From: Fen731 sp964481885
GTDB taxonomy: Bacteria > Actinomycetota > Humimicrobiia > Humimicrobiales > Humimicrobiaceae
DNA: 13,340 nucleotides
Reading direction: 5' to 3'
Assembly (NCBI GenBank): GCA_964481885.1
Contig: CAYZUS010000052.1
Coordinates: 1 to 13,340 of the forward strand
Shown: positions 13,267 to 13,340 of the stretch, piece by piece
How the letters are laid out: the number at the start of each line of letters is the position of its first letter
Position numbering within the stretch: position 1 is the first letter of the stretch
Notes under the pieces: model-generated
The model's database searches: none
What the model was told of the DNA's origin: nothing
The model's input: the letters and a program-made list of their open reading frames with translations, nothing else
Made by a program: the position numbers and the translations under genes

Positions 13267-13340
13267 AAGTATTTGGATATTGGAGTTGGCGACTATCATT
13301 TATCCGGATACTGGAATTCAGGGCTGATATTTATCCGGAT
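13267..13340. repeat. 31-bp-period direct repeat running off the window edge
   Basis: ATTTATCCGGAT occurs exactly at 13298-13309 and 13329-13340. The preceding 31 bases (13267-13297) match the second unit at 18 of 31 positions, so they look like a diverged first unit. The units contain TATCCGGATA, a 10-base palindrome. The array is cut by the window end, so its length and nature are unknown. Confidence 0.5.

Larger units (their letters stand above)
13044..13340. other. Non-coding right edge after the RRM gene
   Basis: No gene is seen. It contains a bulged hairpin (TTAAGT...ATCTG paired with CAGATACTTAA, 13143-13180), the strong terminator at 13189-13235, and the start of a 31-bp-period repeat at 13267-13340. 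Confidence 0.5.

Noticed and set aside
13267..13340. CRISPR array
   Set aside because: The period is only 31 bases with no room for spacers between repeats; it is a direct tandem repeat.

Overview
This 13.3 kb window reads as ordinary bacterial DNA from an AT-rich, probably anaerobic bacterium. Shine-Dalgarno sequences are clear (GGAGG, AGGTGG, AAGGAG), GTG and TTG starts occur, genes are tightly coupled, and the spacers are very AT-rich. I cannot assign the lineage. The MetF resembles the form common in strict anaerobes and acetogens. The homocitrate-synthase/aconitase/isocitrate-dehydrogenase cluster also fits an anaerobe that makes 2-oxo acids by an unconventional condensing enzyme. No tRNA, rRNA, CRISPR array or insertion sequence was recognised.

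Layout. (1) 414-5993, minus strand: a five-gene set transcribed as NifV-like synthase A -> NifV-like synthase B -> (about 276-base gap with direct repeats) -> LeuC-type hydro-lyase large subunit -> small subunit -> isocitrate-type dehydrogenase. A/B overlap as TAATG, the two hydro-lyase genes are 5 bases apart, and the last pair overlaps as ATGA. A terminator-like hairpin follows at 340-373. (2) 6417-8612, minus strand: archease then rtcB, an RNA ligase and its activator. (3) 9075-11085, plus strand: ktrB-ktrA, a K+ uptake channel and its RCK gating ring subunit. (4) 11402-12373, plus strand: metF. (5) 12612-13043, plus strand: a glycine-rich RRM protein with its own good promoter and a strong terminator at 13189-13235. 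A 31-bp-period repeat runs off the right edge.

How the genes work together. The five-gene set has every activity needed to condense acetyl-CoA with a 2-oxo acid, isomerise the product, and decarboxylate it oxidatively. The dehydrogenase carries the Ser-x-Asn signature of isocitrate dehydrogenases rather than a LeuB signature. My preferred reading is therefore oxaloacetate -> citrate -> isocitrate -> 2-oxoglutarate, with a Re-citrate-synthase-like or homocitrate-synthase-like first step. A leucine pathway is less likely.

The most striking observation is in the two synthase paralogues. Subunit A keeps the metal-binding barrel motifs (RDGEQ, HTHND) but has lost the C-terminal catalytic His motif (YESEIR instead of HESGIH). 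Subunit B keeps HESGIHADG and GKHSG but has lost two metal ligands (RNGEQ, YNHND). In this family the C-terminal His is supplied in trans by the partner subunit, so A and B together would make one complete active site. This suggests an obligate heteromeric enzyme.
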